Origin: Eutreptiella sp. 'Long Island Sound 2002'
Lineage: Eukaryota; Euglenozoa; Euglenophyceae; Eutreptiales; Eutreptiaceae
Assembly: GCA_964036045.1 (NCBI GenBank)
Contig: OZ038378.1
Coordinates: forward strand, 143,154,910 to 143,218,909
Length of the DNA stretch: 64,000 bases
Direction of reading: 5' to 3'
Position numbers and translations under genes: made by a program. This document shows, piece after piece, positions 10,408-20,136 of the stretch. Numbering within the stretch: position 1 is the first letter of the stretch; every line of letters begins with the position of its first letter. The notes beneath the pieces were generated by a model. That model ran no database searches and was not told the DNA's origin. It saw only the letters and a list, made by a program, of their open reading frames with translations.

Positions 10408-12005
10408 GCATGGCACCATAGTATGGGAAGGGCAAGCATGGATGGATCTCATGCATGGCAGCACAGATGTACTGGAAGCCACAGCGGTGGTGGAGGCATG
10501 CAGGGCGATACACAGGGCGACGAGCACCAGAGGGGAGAGCGTCGACCTGGTGCTGGCCTTTTGTGACAACAAAGGGGCGGCAACAGCCCTGGCACACCAC
10601 ACACTCACACACAGGGGGGGCAACCTCATGGATCGCACAGTGTGTGACTTCTACGACTTAGCACAGAGCATGCCACTCAGAATGGGATGGTGCCCAGCAC
10701 AGCACGACACACAGTTACAAGGCGTGCTGGCCATGGCCAATAAGGCAGCGGACACCAAGGCCAAACAAGCACAAAGACACAGGGAGGGCAGCCACTGGAC
10801 CATGCCGCAGGCATGGGTGGCAGGGCACACATTCGCATGGTACCACAAAGGGCGTAGGGTGATGGGCATAAAGCGCATGGTCAGGGACAGCATGGTGCAG
10901 GCAGGAGACTCAGTGCCGTCAGAACAGGGGTACACACCAATGGAGCATGTGCAGGAGAGAAGAGAGGATGCCAGTCTGCGACACCAGTGGGCTCAGTGTA
11001 CATTTCGCCATCCCAGAGACCAGGCGAGTGCCCTGTTGGCTGCATTTTTTGAAAACACCAGGGACATGTACATAGACACGGAAGGACACGGGGAATGTGA
11101 AACGTGTAAGGGAACATATGCATGCAGAGTGACACATGCACACCAGAGATGCCCCAACCTGTGGCACAGTGTCGTACAGGGCATGGGGGCTATTGCGCGA
11201 GTGTGCGCAGAACACACCAAGCGGGGGGTACAAATACGCCAAGTGTGGGGGGGGGGTACAGCTCACGGGACAGGGCACCACAGTGCTACTGCTATGGGTA
11301 CCGCCTAAACACAGCTGGTGGTATGAGCAAAGCATGCACACAGAGGGTATCACCCTGTGGCCCATGTACACAGCGTCGGTGCCCAACACGGATGTGGTGG
11401 CAGCGATGCAAGTGCTCAGTGTGGAGCCCGCGCGCCACATATGTTTACGCATCATGCACACACAAGGCATGTATATATGGCATACAGCGACTGCAGACAC
11501 AGAGCTGTGGAAAGAGTATTGGGCCCTGCCTGCAGGGCAACACTACGCGGCTATGATGCACACAGATGACAGGTGCAGGTACCAGGAAGGGGAGGGGCAA
11601 GAGACCACCATCCCAGCACCACTGCTATGGGCATTGCTCGCAGCAGTATGGGGAACTAAAGTGCGGCTGGCAGCAAAGGGGGTACAGAACATGCGGCTGT
11701 GCAGCATCCAACATGCAGCGTGGGGTTCCCACAAAAGGATAGGAAGCCTGCCCCTAGAGGGCTTACAAAGGGTAACGGCGCCACCCTTTGGGATGGGCCT
11801 GTGCTACATAGCTATCACCAAGGAAGGAGTTACACCGCAGCAGAGGCAGTGGTATGAGAGGGCGGAAGCCCAATGCAGGGTGATGCGACGAGTAGTATGG
11901 GAGGGACACGGTGCATACATGGTCATATGCCTAACCGGGGGGGCCCAGGCGACAGAATGGGCCCATGCAGTGCAACAGGCGATTGACCGTGTGCAGATGA
12001 CCTAA
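10408..12005 (+). pseudogene. LINE F ORF2 fragment: RNase H, Cys/His finger and C-terminal extension
   Basis: Frame 2 continues RNase H with the second acidic motif (DVLEATAVVEACRAI), the third (LVLAFCDNKGAATAL) and the His/Asp end motif (MGWCPAQHDTQLQG ... MANKAAD). A zinc-finger-like CETCKGTYACRVTHAHQRC follows in the place of the terminal LINE CCHC. At a run of ten G (11247-11256) the reading passes to frame 0 and continues for about 250 residues (WVPPKHSWWYEQ ... EWAHAVQQAID) to TGACCTAA at about 12000. This C-terminal extension is unrecognised. The single break lies in a homopolymer, so sequencing error and real mutation are both possible. Confidence 0.75.
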
Positions 12006-12337
12006 CCTCACTGTCCTGCAGGTGGCAAGGGAGGAGCCAAGCGACACCTCCAGTATCCGCAAGCAAGAATGTGGGGCCCCACACCATGGGGCAACCAGGG
12101 AAAAGGAAAGGGTAAAGGGTGGCAATGGTGAAAACAATGGTGAAAGCAGCGCACATGCACAGACAATGAGCCAGTACGTGGATGCATGGAAGAATGAATG
12201 AATGCGACCGCTCAGTGCGTGCTCCAGTGCGTGTGCCGGGTAAGGGATGAGGAGGGAAAGCACTGATAAGCCGAGGAAACACAGCAAAAGCAACGGGCCC
12301 TGGGCAGACGGTGTAGCGCACCGGAACAAGCGCAGTG
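12006..12337 (+). other. 3' untranslated region of LINE F
   Basis: Noncoding stretch between the last LINE stop and the (CATC)n tail. No polyadenylation signal of the AATAAA type was seen, which fits a LINE ending in a tetranucleotide tail. Confidence 0.6.
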
Positions 12338-12361
12338 CATCCATCCATCCATCCATCCATC

Positions 12362-12612
12362 CCCCAACCCCCTCCCTCCCTCCCTCCCTCCTCCTCATCC
12401 CCCCAACCCCCTCCCTCCCTCCCTCCCTCCTCCTCATCTCCCCAACCCCCTCCCTCCCTCCCTCCCTCCTCTACATCCCCCCTCCCTCCCTCCCTCCCTC
12501 CCTCCCTCCCTCCCTCCCTCCCTCATTCCCCCAACCCCCTCCCTCCCTCCCTCCCTCCTCCACATCCCCCCAACCCCCTCCCTCCCTCCCTCATCCCCGC
12601 AACCCCCTCCCA
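12362..12612. repeat. CCCT-rich minisatellite, right part
   Basis: Same units as 8672-9424, about six to seven of them, directly after the LINE F tail. Confidence 0.9.
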
Positions 12613-13491
12613 GTGGCTCGTGCAGAGAACAGATATTTGATCCCTCTCGGCAGGCACACTAGATTTTGAATTGCAGAGCCAGACCACCACTTGATCCTCG
12701 ATGGATCGGTGAGGCATTGCCTCAGCAGCGGGCCAGAGGAAGTTGGACTGTGGAAAGGGGAGGTCGGGGGGGGGCTGAGCGAAGGGCAATGCCGTACGGA
12801 TACGTCATGTCTTGACCACCACAACCACAGAAATGGGGGGCGTCAAGACAGCGGCGTGGCGGACCTCCGGGAGAAGATCGAAACTGCCTTGTGCGGTGAA
12901 GTATGAACGGGTGACTGTCCAGGGGCCCCGGAAAGACACCACCGATGGACTACATGTCACGCCGGGGGGCTAGCGGTGGCTGCGTTGTGCCGGTGAGGCT
13001 GATGCCCCCCCCCCACACACAATCCTGTGCTGATGCCCCCCCCCCCCCCCCACACACACACAATCCTGTGCTGTCACCGCCGCAGTAGCACCCCCCCTCT
13101 AGTGGGACCCTCTACGAGCCACTGCAATGCGTCGGCGGGTGTGGCGGCGCAGTCCGTGTGCTGTTGAGGGCGGCCTTGGTCGGGGGTATCTTGTAAATCA
13201 TGTAAACCACCACCGCCGCCCCCCCTGCGGACCCCTAAAAGTTCTTGAAGACGGTGGAGCATCAATGTTCGGACAGGCCGCCCCCCTCGGTCTGGACGCC
13301 TGATTCGGCAATTGACGGTAAACCGCCGGCGGTTGACAGTCAACCGCCGATGGTGCGCCGCCCGCGCTCGGCGGTTGGCAGGGAACCGCCGGCGGTTGAT
13401 GGCCAACCGCCCGCGTTCGTGAGTCGCCTGACGTCGGCTTGTGGGGCCGCCCCCCGGGCCATGGGCCGGACCGTCCCGCCCCCTTCCGCAG

Positions 13492-14101
13492 GCGGGGGTG
13501 CCCTGCTGTTCGTGGGGCACCGATGGGAGGACGTGGACTTCATCCACCGCGACGTGTGGCGCGCCGGGCTGCGCGCCAGGGCCCCGGACTACCCGGTCCT
13601 GCGGGAGCTGCTCCCGGCGTTCTCCCGGCGGGCGAACGACGCGGCGCAGTCCGGGCGCCGCGTGACCCACCGGCTGCAGGAGCGCCGGGCGGAGGTCTGG
13701 GCCGCCATCCGCCCGGGCGCCCGCGACCGCGTGTACGTCAGCGGCTCCGCGACGGTGATCCAGCAGCTGCTGTTCCAGATGCGCGGCCTCGCCATGGACC
13801 CGGCCCTCGGCAACATGTCGGCCGCGCGCGCGGCGCGGTGGATCGAGGAGGCGATGGCGACGCACCGCATCGTCGCGGAGGTGTGGGCGCACGGCGAGAG
13901 CGGGAGGCAGCGGCTCATGAACGAGGCCCGCGCCAAGTTCCACCGCGTCGTCAAGAAGGTGTTCTTCTCGGTGCGGATGGCGCGGCAGAAGCGGGCGGCG
14001 CTCCTCTCGGCCGGCATGCTCGAGGCGGTGCCGCGGTTCCGGGGCATGTCGCGGGCGCAGCTGTCGCGGGTGGTGCAGAGCATGCGCTACGAGAAGCACC
14101 G
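13492..14101 (+). CDS. Exon of diflavin reductase (NADPH-binding end) leading into a cyclic-nucleotide-binding domain
   Basis: Open in frame 0 from cccttccgcag. It encodes ALLFVGHRWEDVDFIHRDVW (CPR LFFGCRxxxxDFLYxxEW), a helical stretch, and DRVYVSGSATVIQQ (CPR xYVCGDAxxMxxDV; the usual Cys is Ser). It then gives HRIVAEVWA, the CPR C-terminal xRYxxDVW with the aromatic that stacks on FAD. CPR proteins end here; this one goes on through a basic helix (RVVKKVFFSVRMARQKR) and then AVPRFRGMSRAQLSRVVQSMRY, the start of a cyclic-nucleotide-binding domain (FxxLSxxxLxxLxxxxxxxxY). The exon ends at 14101 in phase 2, and the next exon supplies the third base of an Arg codon. Confidence 0.87.
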
Positions 14102-14407
14102 GTGCACCTCCTGGGCCTCGGCTGTCGTGTGGTGGACAGGCGAAGGGAACAGGGGGGGGGGGGGTCGCGCGCACCGGCGGCGAGTGCACCGAGGCCCCGC
14201 AGCCCCCCTCCTCCTGCGGCCCCTAAAAGTCTGGGGCACGCTGTCTTCCGGGCATTCAGCTGATCGAAAACTTTCTCTGACAGTTTTCTCCGGCGCCTTC
14301 GGCCCCGATTAGTGCAGACCAAAGATGTTCTGCGGCCCTTTTGGCCCCTCTAAAACCCCAGCACCACCGGAGGGGGGGGCAGGGGCGTGCGGAGCAGGGC
14401 ATGCGGG

Positions 14408-14745
14408 CCTCACGCACACAGAAACACAGCGAGGCAGGCCATAGACGGCCTGTGGACAGAGGCGCATGGACAGCAAAAACAGTCCAACGACCCCGGCAAC
14501 AACCAGCACATCCTCAATACGCCAACTATTGGGCGCCACTGACACGCAAACGGCACATCCCGCCACATCCAGCACAGCCCCAACACACCAACGACTGGGC
14601 TCCGCGAACGCGGAAACGACACCAGCAGCAGCACCGGCCGCAGCGGCCAACAGAACGCAGCGACCCGACGCAACATGCGAAGGGAAGAGCGGGTGACTGT
14701 CCAGGGCCCCGTAAAGGCACAACAACCGGACGGCATGGCACACAG
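14408..14745. repeat. Dispersed ~335-bp intron repeat, copy 2
   Basis: Near-identical to 6194-6530, same orientation; see that entry. Confidence 0.9.
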
Positions 14746-15054
14746 GGGGGGGGGGGGGGGCTGGACCCACCCATCCCCCCAGGCCCGCCTGCCGCACCGT
14801 GCGGCGGGCGGGCGAGCGGAGCACCGCGGGGGCTCTTACGCGCACCGCGTGCCTGTCGGAGGACGGTCCCCCAAGTCAGTGCTGGAGTCGGCAAACCCCC
14901 GCATAGACTCGGAGGGTGCCTCTGGATGCCCCTGGTCAATGGCACAGGGCAACAGCCCCGTCTCCGGGACGGCCGACCCCCGGAGTAGTCAAACAGGACA
15001 AGTCATCCGGGGGCTCCGTTGACACAACCAAAACACGTTCGGGCCCACAGAGGG

Positions 15055-15152
15055 TCAGAATGAGCGGTGGCGAGAGGCCCATAGGCACCGCCAAAGGCAC
15101 ACAACCGAATACCGAGGCCCTGTGCCAATCCCCCCCCCCACCCCCCGCCCGC
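15055..15152. repeat. Dispersed GC-rich repeat, copy 2
   Basis: Partner of 1398-1486, here with GAGAGGCCCATAGGCACCGCCA and CCGAGGCCCTGTGCCAA. Confidence 0.6.
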
Positions 15153-15273
15153 CCCCTCTGAGGCCGCGCTGAGCGTTTGGAGGTGCCGGTTCCGCTCGTT
15201 CTCATGTTCGCTGCCGCGGCCACGCGGACGGTCCCGTACGCCCGCGTGTCGTGCCGTCGTGTCCGTGCCTCAG

Positions 15274-15682
15274 GGCCGGCGACGTCATCTGCCGCGCGGG
15301 CGACGCCGCGGACCGCCTCCTGGTCGTCATCTCCGGCTCCGTCCGCGTCTCGAGCTGGGCCTTCGGCGCCGAACACCTCGTCGACGTCGTGGACGACGGC
15401 GACGAGCGAAGCGGCCGGGGCAGCTTCCGCGGCCGCGCGCGCGCCTCCGCCCGCGGCGCGGCGCCCGCGACGGACGAGGACGTGGTGCTCGGCGTCGGAA
15501 GCGTCGTGCAGGAGGCGATGCTGGCCCTCGAGCCGGAGCGCCGGGTGCAGCCGACGGCGGTGATCGCAGGCCCCGGCAGCGCCGACCACCCGGACAAAGT
15601 GGAGCTGCTGGCGCTCCACCGCAGCGACTTCGATGCGCTCGTTGAGGGGGGGGCGGTGGGGGGCGACGCGCCCCGGGAGTAG
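15274..15682 (+). CDS. Exon encoding the rest of the cyclic-nucleotide-binding domain
   Basis: Open in frame 2. It starts RAGDVICRAGDAADRLLVVISGSVRV, the classic cyclic-nucleotide-binding beta-roll signature (YxxGDVIxxxGDxxDxLYxVxxGxVxV). About 40 Arg/Gly/Ala/Asp-rich residues are then inserted between strands. Next comes LGVGSVVQEAMLALEPERR followed by QPTAVIA, the phosphate-binding cassette (GxxxGExxLL...RxATVxA) with Glu and Arg kept. It ends with VELLALHRSDFDALV, the end of the fold. An in-frame TAG stands at 15680-15682, so this may be the last exon; a GT at 15656 could instead be a donor. In known proteins such domains bind cAMP or cGMP and relay this to an attached module, so nucleotide control of the reductase is an inference. 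Confidence 0.8.
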
Positions 15683-18250
15683 CGGTCGGGGGACTGCCGC
15701 GGTGTACGCGGGGGGGGGGGGGGCAGCGGGGGGACGTTGAGGGCGTGTGGAGCGGCCGCGGGACCGGCCGTTGTATGACACTTGGCAAACCGGTCTGCCC
15801 TCGCATGACGTGTTCGATGCCATACCGAATTGCTTGTTTTCAGTTTCCCGAGATTTTGTATCTTTTTGGCCCATTTACTTTGCAGGTCTTTCCCCATCTT
15901 TTGATTATGTTTTGGTATGTGCCGAACAGCCCTCTTTTTTGCTCTGTGCCTCCCAGCTATCCGGGTGGGGGCTCCCGGCCGAACAGCCCTCTGCCTAATT
16001 GTGTCTCCTTCGGGTACAACGCAGGAATCAGAAGCCCGGCCACACACAAATGGTCTGTGCATCGGCGTCCTCAACCCGCGTTCTGTCCGTTCCGATCCGG
16101 GGCCTACGGGTCTTTGGTCCGCGTGTTCGCTCGAACACGAGACATTTCTCGGCGTTTGGGGGTCCACCGGCCGCCGATCCGCCGCGCTCGTGCGGTCGGG
16201 ACCGTGTTCGAGGGCCGCCATGTCCCCCCAACCGCCGGTGCTGCCCGGCCCAACGGCGTCCGGCGGTTTGCCGCTGGCGGATCGCCGGTGCATCGGGTGT
16301 CCCACGGCGCCCGTTGGTCCCCCCGCGGCGTTGCGCTCGTTGGCCGAGCCATTGCCGCGCCCCACGCCCCCTCCCCTTTGCCAAATCCCGGGGACGGACC
16401 CCCGGTAAGACCCACCGGATTGTCGTCGCGTGAACGTCAGGGGGCTGTCCTCGCCGGCACCCCCTCGGCTATGCCATACCCCCCGTAGCCACTTGCGCAC
16501 GGGAGCGTCACCGGGGCCGAAGGGGGAGGAGTACCAATCAAGGCTGGACCAGGCCCGCGTCGGGGACACGCGCTGCGTCTACGGGGGGGCGCGCGCGCGG
16601 CACCTGCACGCCCTCCCGGCGCGCGGGGGGATGGGGGGGCGGCGCCGGTGCGCGACGCAGGGCCCAGGGGGATCGCATGGCGCGCGCGCGCGTCGCATGG
16701 GACGGAGGTGGGATCGGCCGGTGATGTCATAGGGATGCGACGGGCAGGCCCGGGCCTCGATGTAGCAGACGGGGCAGTCGGAGGGGGGTGGTGGGGGGGT
16801 CTCCTGCTTTTCCAGTCATCAGCGAACTCAGTGGTTAATCAACAGATGGATCCAGCGGCTGTAGCATAGCGATGGTCTGTGATATACCGCTGCACAACCG
16901 CTGTCCTCTGCCTGCTCAGTGGACTGTCCGCAGGCATCTTCCCGTCTCATGTTCTGTGACAGAAAGGTACCTCTGGTCTTATAGGCCACTGACGAGCCCA
17001 TTTTCTTTCTGTGCTTTGTGCTGACTGCCTCTTGTGCACCCGTGCAATAGCCCAGCGTTCCTTCGGGGTCTCCACCGCCCGTGGGGACGGCTTCATTGGC
17101 CCATGGGGACGGCGTCCTCCCCCGCGAGCGTTCGTGGCGGGGAGGGTGACGGGGGACAAGGCCTGTACTACTGAAGTGCGACTGGAGCACAGCACTCGAG
17201 ACTCCGCTCATCGCAGGGCCCAACGCGGAATGACCTCAACGGATCCGCTTTTCGCCCTTTTTCGGGGGTCCAGGACCCAGGCATGGGGGGGGGGGGGGTA
17301 GCGAGGGAGCGTTCGCGCGCTGGGCACGCCGGGCAAAGGGTCGGCGGTCGCTGTCCCACCCTCAACCGTTTGGGGGCATGCGTTTGTGTGGGATTTTCTG
17401 AGCGATGGGGGTCTGAGCACTACTTTCAGTGCCCAGGAGAGCAGGCAATGACTCCGCGAGAGGTCAAGACCGTCATTGCACTCCCTCACCACCTCCTCCT
17501 CCAGCCACGCGTGGATGATTTGTGCTTTTGGGATTGTGACAAGGGCACCCCAGGCCCGGTATGACGGGGGTAAGGCATTGGGATGGATGACCGGAACACT
17601 TATTTGGATGCCGGGTGCGCCGGGCAAATGGTCCCTCGGCGGCCGTCTCTTGCACCGTGTTGTTTCAGCCGATGTGGGAGGATACGGGTTTTGTCATTGT
17701 TGTTGTTGTCCGTGCATCTCAGTCCCCCTTTGGCATGTGAGCGGAAGCAGTGCTCGGGTCATCACTAATTAACAGTTGCTCTCTCAGGGTGCAATCCCGC
17801 TCCCTCTGAAATGTATCCCTGGCTTGCCAAGACTGCAACTTTGAACCCGTTTCACTCTTTGTTTGAAACGGGCTCAAACGAATCTCTGACCTGATTCCAA
17901 AATGGCATGGTGTGTGTGTCCCCATGAAGCGGAGATAAGTTTTCAGTGTCCTCTGTGGTTAGTACGTCTTATTGCTCTCGTTACTGCATCCCGTTTTTGC
18001 ATTTCTGCATTGCAAGTGGTGGGAAGGGGCTGGGGGGCATATCCACAGCCCTCTAACTGCAGTTTCAAACGAAGTGGTCATTGGATGCGCAAGAGCAATA
18101 TGTCGCAGCTTCAGTGATGTGCGGCAGCTCTATCGTCTGTCTCTCCTGAGGCCCAGAGCTCTATGCTCTATAATATTTTGGTTGTAGCTTAATAAACACT
18201 CCCCAGAAAGTGATGGGCGTATCCTAAGGTAACTTTGTTGTTTGTTCGCA
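15683..18250. other. Intergenic stretch without recognised genes
   Basis: Several overlapping open frames occur between 15.7 and 17.7 kb on both strands, but none has a recognisable domain, and codon-position signal is not evident by eye. Composition changes at about 15.8 kb, and again near 17.7 kb, from GC-rich to mixed. An AATAAA lies at about 18190, after TATAATATTTTGG, and could be a polyadenylation signal of an unseen transcript. Confidence 0.4.
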
Positions 18251-19499
18251 CTGTAGTGTACATGTGTCCCTTGTTTCTGCCGTCATTGTCAATGCCTTTG
18301 TGAGTAGAATGCGGCTTTGCAGTCACAGGCAGCGGCAAGGGTTAGGGCCATGGGCATGGGCAGGGGCACACAGGTCAGGTGCTGCGGCGATAGGCCGCGG
18401 CTATGGGCTGCGGCTATGGACGGGGGGGCTCCCACCTAAAAACTCTTTTTTTTGGGGGGGTGGGGGCTTTCAGAGGGCAGGGGCCCGGGTGTTGGCATTA
18501 GAAGAGAGGGTGTTAGCACCTTGAGATGCCCCCATGGGAGGGGGTGGTATCACAGGGGGTGGGAAAGGGCTAAGTCCACAATACCCTTCCGCTGTTGGCA
18601 AATGTGCCTATTCCTTTGAACAGACCGAGATGGCTGCCCCAAGCTGTTGGGGCCTTTGCCGTGGAGGCGCATTGCAGGCGTGTCCGCCAATGCTTCATTC
18701 GTAGACTCTGAAGGCTTGGAGGTCGACACCATGACATCCCCCCTGAAGGACCAGACAGTGGAAGGGAACAGCCAACCGTCTTTGGTTTTTTTCCACAACA
18801 GGGGGAAAGGGGTAAGTAAATTTTTGGAAAGTACCCAACTTGCCTTTCAGCACCTCCTTTCAACCACTCAGAAACAAAAGGGGCAGAATACACCAGTACA
18901 CCCCCAGACCCTATACCCACAGAGGTGAAAAAGCGAAAAACAAACACACCAAAAACCGCACGCCGGTGCCATGAAAAGGAAAAATCATCACACCCCACAC
19001 CCCACCCTCTTTTCAAAAAGCCCGCAACACAGACCACCAAGGTACGACCTCCACCACACCCATATACTATGCCATCCAGGAAACAGGCCAAACCAGGTCA
19101 AGGGTAGACCAACCAGGTCCCCAACCAGGCTATATAAACACCCAAGATAACAGGGGGTGATGCACGATGTATGACCTGTGCTACGCACCGCCCCCACATT
19201 GTATGTTACCACCCTCGTATGTGAGCATGGGGTGGGACCCAAGCCCAGGACATTGTTCGAACTGGTACACGTACAAAAAAAAGGTGGGGGTTGTTTGTAC
19301 CAAACAAGAGGGAGGTTTGGGTTTTTTTTTTAGCCCAAGGGTGGGGGGGTTGTCCACAAGGGGGGGGGGAGGTTCACAGTTTGGGGTGGTGGATAGTTAA
19401 AAACCCCTGTCAAGGGGTCATAAAAAAAACCCAACCACCCACCATGGTCCCCACGGAACACATGGGCTACCGCAAAAAAGAGTCACCTGGTGAATACCA
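18251..19499. other. Unassigned stretch
   Basis: A small open piece at 18647-18928 with possible splice sites (GTAAGTA at about 18811) might be an exon, but the protein resembles nothing I know. A TATA-box-like CTATATAAAC lies at about 19128-19137. No gene can be supported. Confidence 0.35.
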
Positions 19500-19812
19500 A
19501 AACCCCCCCTCTTTTGTACCAAAAAACCCCCCGTTCAGGCACAAACTGTACCAAAAACCCCAAAAAAATGTACCAAAAACCCCCCGTGGGAGGTTTTTGG
19601 TGGGGTTTTTACGGGGGGGGTTGGTATTTGGCAGGGTTTTTTGGCACATTTTGGGGGGTTTCTGGGTACATTTTGGGGGGTTTTTTATGGTACATTTTGG
19701 GGGGCTTTACGGTGCAACTAGGGGGTTTATGATACAATTCAGGGGGTTTCAAGTACACATTTGGGATTTTCAGTGCAATTGTTGGGTTAGTTTTTGGGTT
19801 TTTTTTAATACC
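19500..19812. repeat. GGTACATTTTGGGG repeat block, left copy
   Basis: Six or so degenerate copies of a roughly 22-bp word (GGTACATTTTGGGGGGTTTT). These are followed by GGTGCAACTAGGGG, ATGATACAATTCAGGGG and TTTCAAGTACACATTTGGGA. The same order recurs at 22873-23120. Reverse-complement copies (ACCAAAAACCCCC) at about 19510-19590 could pair with it. Confidence 0.8.
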
Positions 19813-20136
19813 CTCCGGATGTAAAGTAAAGTAGCCAATTACTGTACCAAATCAATGCTACAAAAATAGGCCGCAATTAAAGCTGGCAGCTATAAATTGA
19901 CAATGTTTTAGGTCAAATCCTGAAGTTTTAAAATGTTTTTGGTTCAATATGCAAAATCTAACTGGTACTGGAGAAATCGGTGCCAGACGGGGCCGCGCAG
20001 AGATCACGGGATCGCGGTCGCGCCTGTTTCTGTGCCAACAAAGAAGAGAGAAGATCTCAGGTATTTTACGACAAAATTCATAATAAATTAGACAGAAATC
20101 TGCGAAATTAATTTTTCTCTGGATGGATGTGTTCAC
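19813..20136. other. Upstream region of the pogo-like transposase gene
   Basis: AT-richer noncoding DNA. The terminal inverted repeat expected for a pogo-type element was not found by eye. Confidence 0.4.

Larger units (their letters stand above)
9425..12362 (+). mobile_element. LINE F: 5'-truncated non-LTR retrotransposon inserted in the minisatellite
   Basis: The coding remnant starts abruptly after the minisatellite at about 9425 inside the C-terminal part of an RT. It continues through an RNase H domain, a Cys/His finger and a C-terminal extension to a stop at 12005, then a 3' UTR of about 330 bp and a (CATC)n tail at 12338-12362. The minisatellite continues right after the tail, so the insertion site was inside the array and CCCCAACCC may be the target duplication. 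A 5' truncation plus a simple-repeat 3' tail is typical of LINE insertion. Confidence 0.8.
8609..13491 (+). other. Intron 3 of the reductase gene, hosting a minisatellite and LINE F
   Basis: Begins gtctgtt and ends cttccgcag. It consists mainly of a CCCT-rich minisatellite interrupted by a LINE fragment. From 12613 to 13491 lie a third, short copy of the dispersed intron repeat (12903-12970), a duplicated ATCCTGTGCTG plus poly-C unit (about 13003-13070) and a GGCGGTTGA/TCAACCGCC cluster (13305-13420). Confidence 0.65.
14102..15273 (+). other. Intron 4 of the reductase gene
   Basis: Begins gtgcacc and ends gtgcctcag. It contains the second copy of the ~335-bp dispersed repeat (14408-14745), a block at 14258-14390 related to 4833-4945 (GGCGCCTTCGG ... 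CAGACCAAA ... CAGCACCACCGGAGGGG), and the second copy of the 1398-1486 repeat at 15055-15152. Confidence 0.7.

Noticed and set aside
8086-10566. 826-codon open frame
   Set aside because: It strings together a real reductase exon, translated minisatellite, a LINE fragment and the N gap. Only the first ~174 codons are host coding sequence.
15202-16569. 455-codon minus-strand ORF
   Set aside because: Antisense to the cyclic-nucleotide-binding exon, which has a clear domain in the other strand; composition-driven.
16425-16732. Start of a LINE endonuclease (a NVRGL word) or a further exon of the reductase gene
   Set aside because: Only a five-residue resemblance; no endonuclease catalytic motifs follow.
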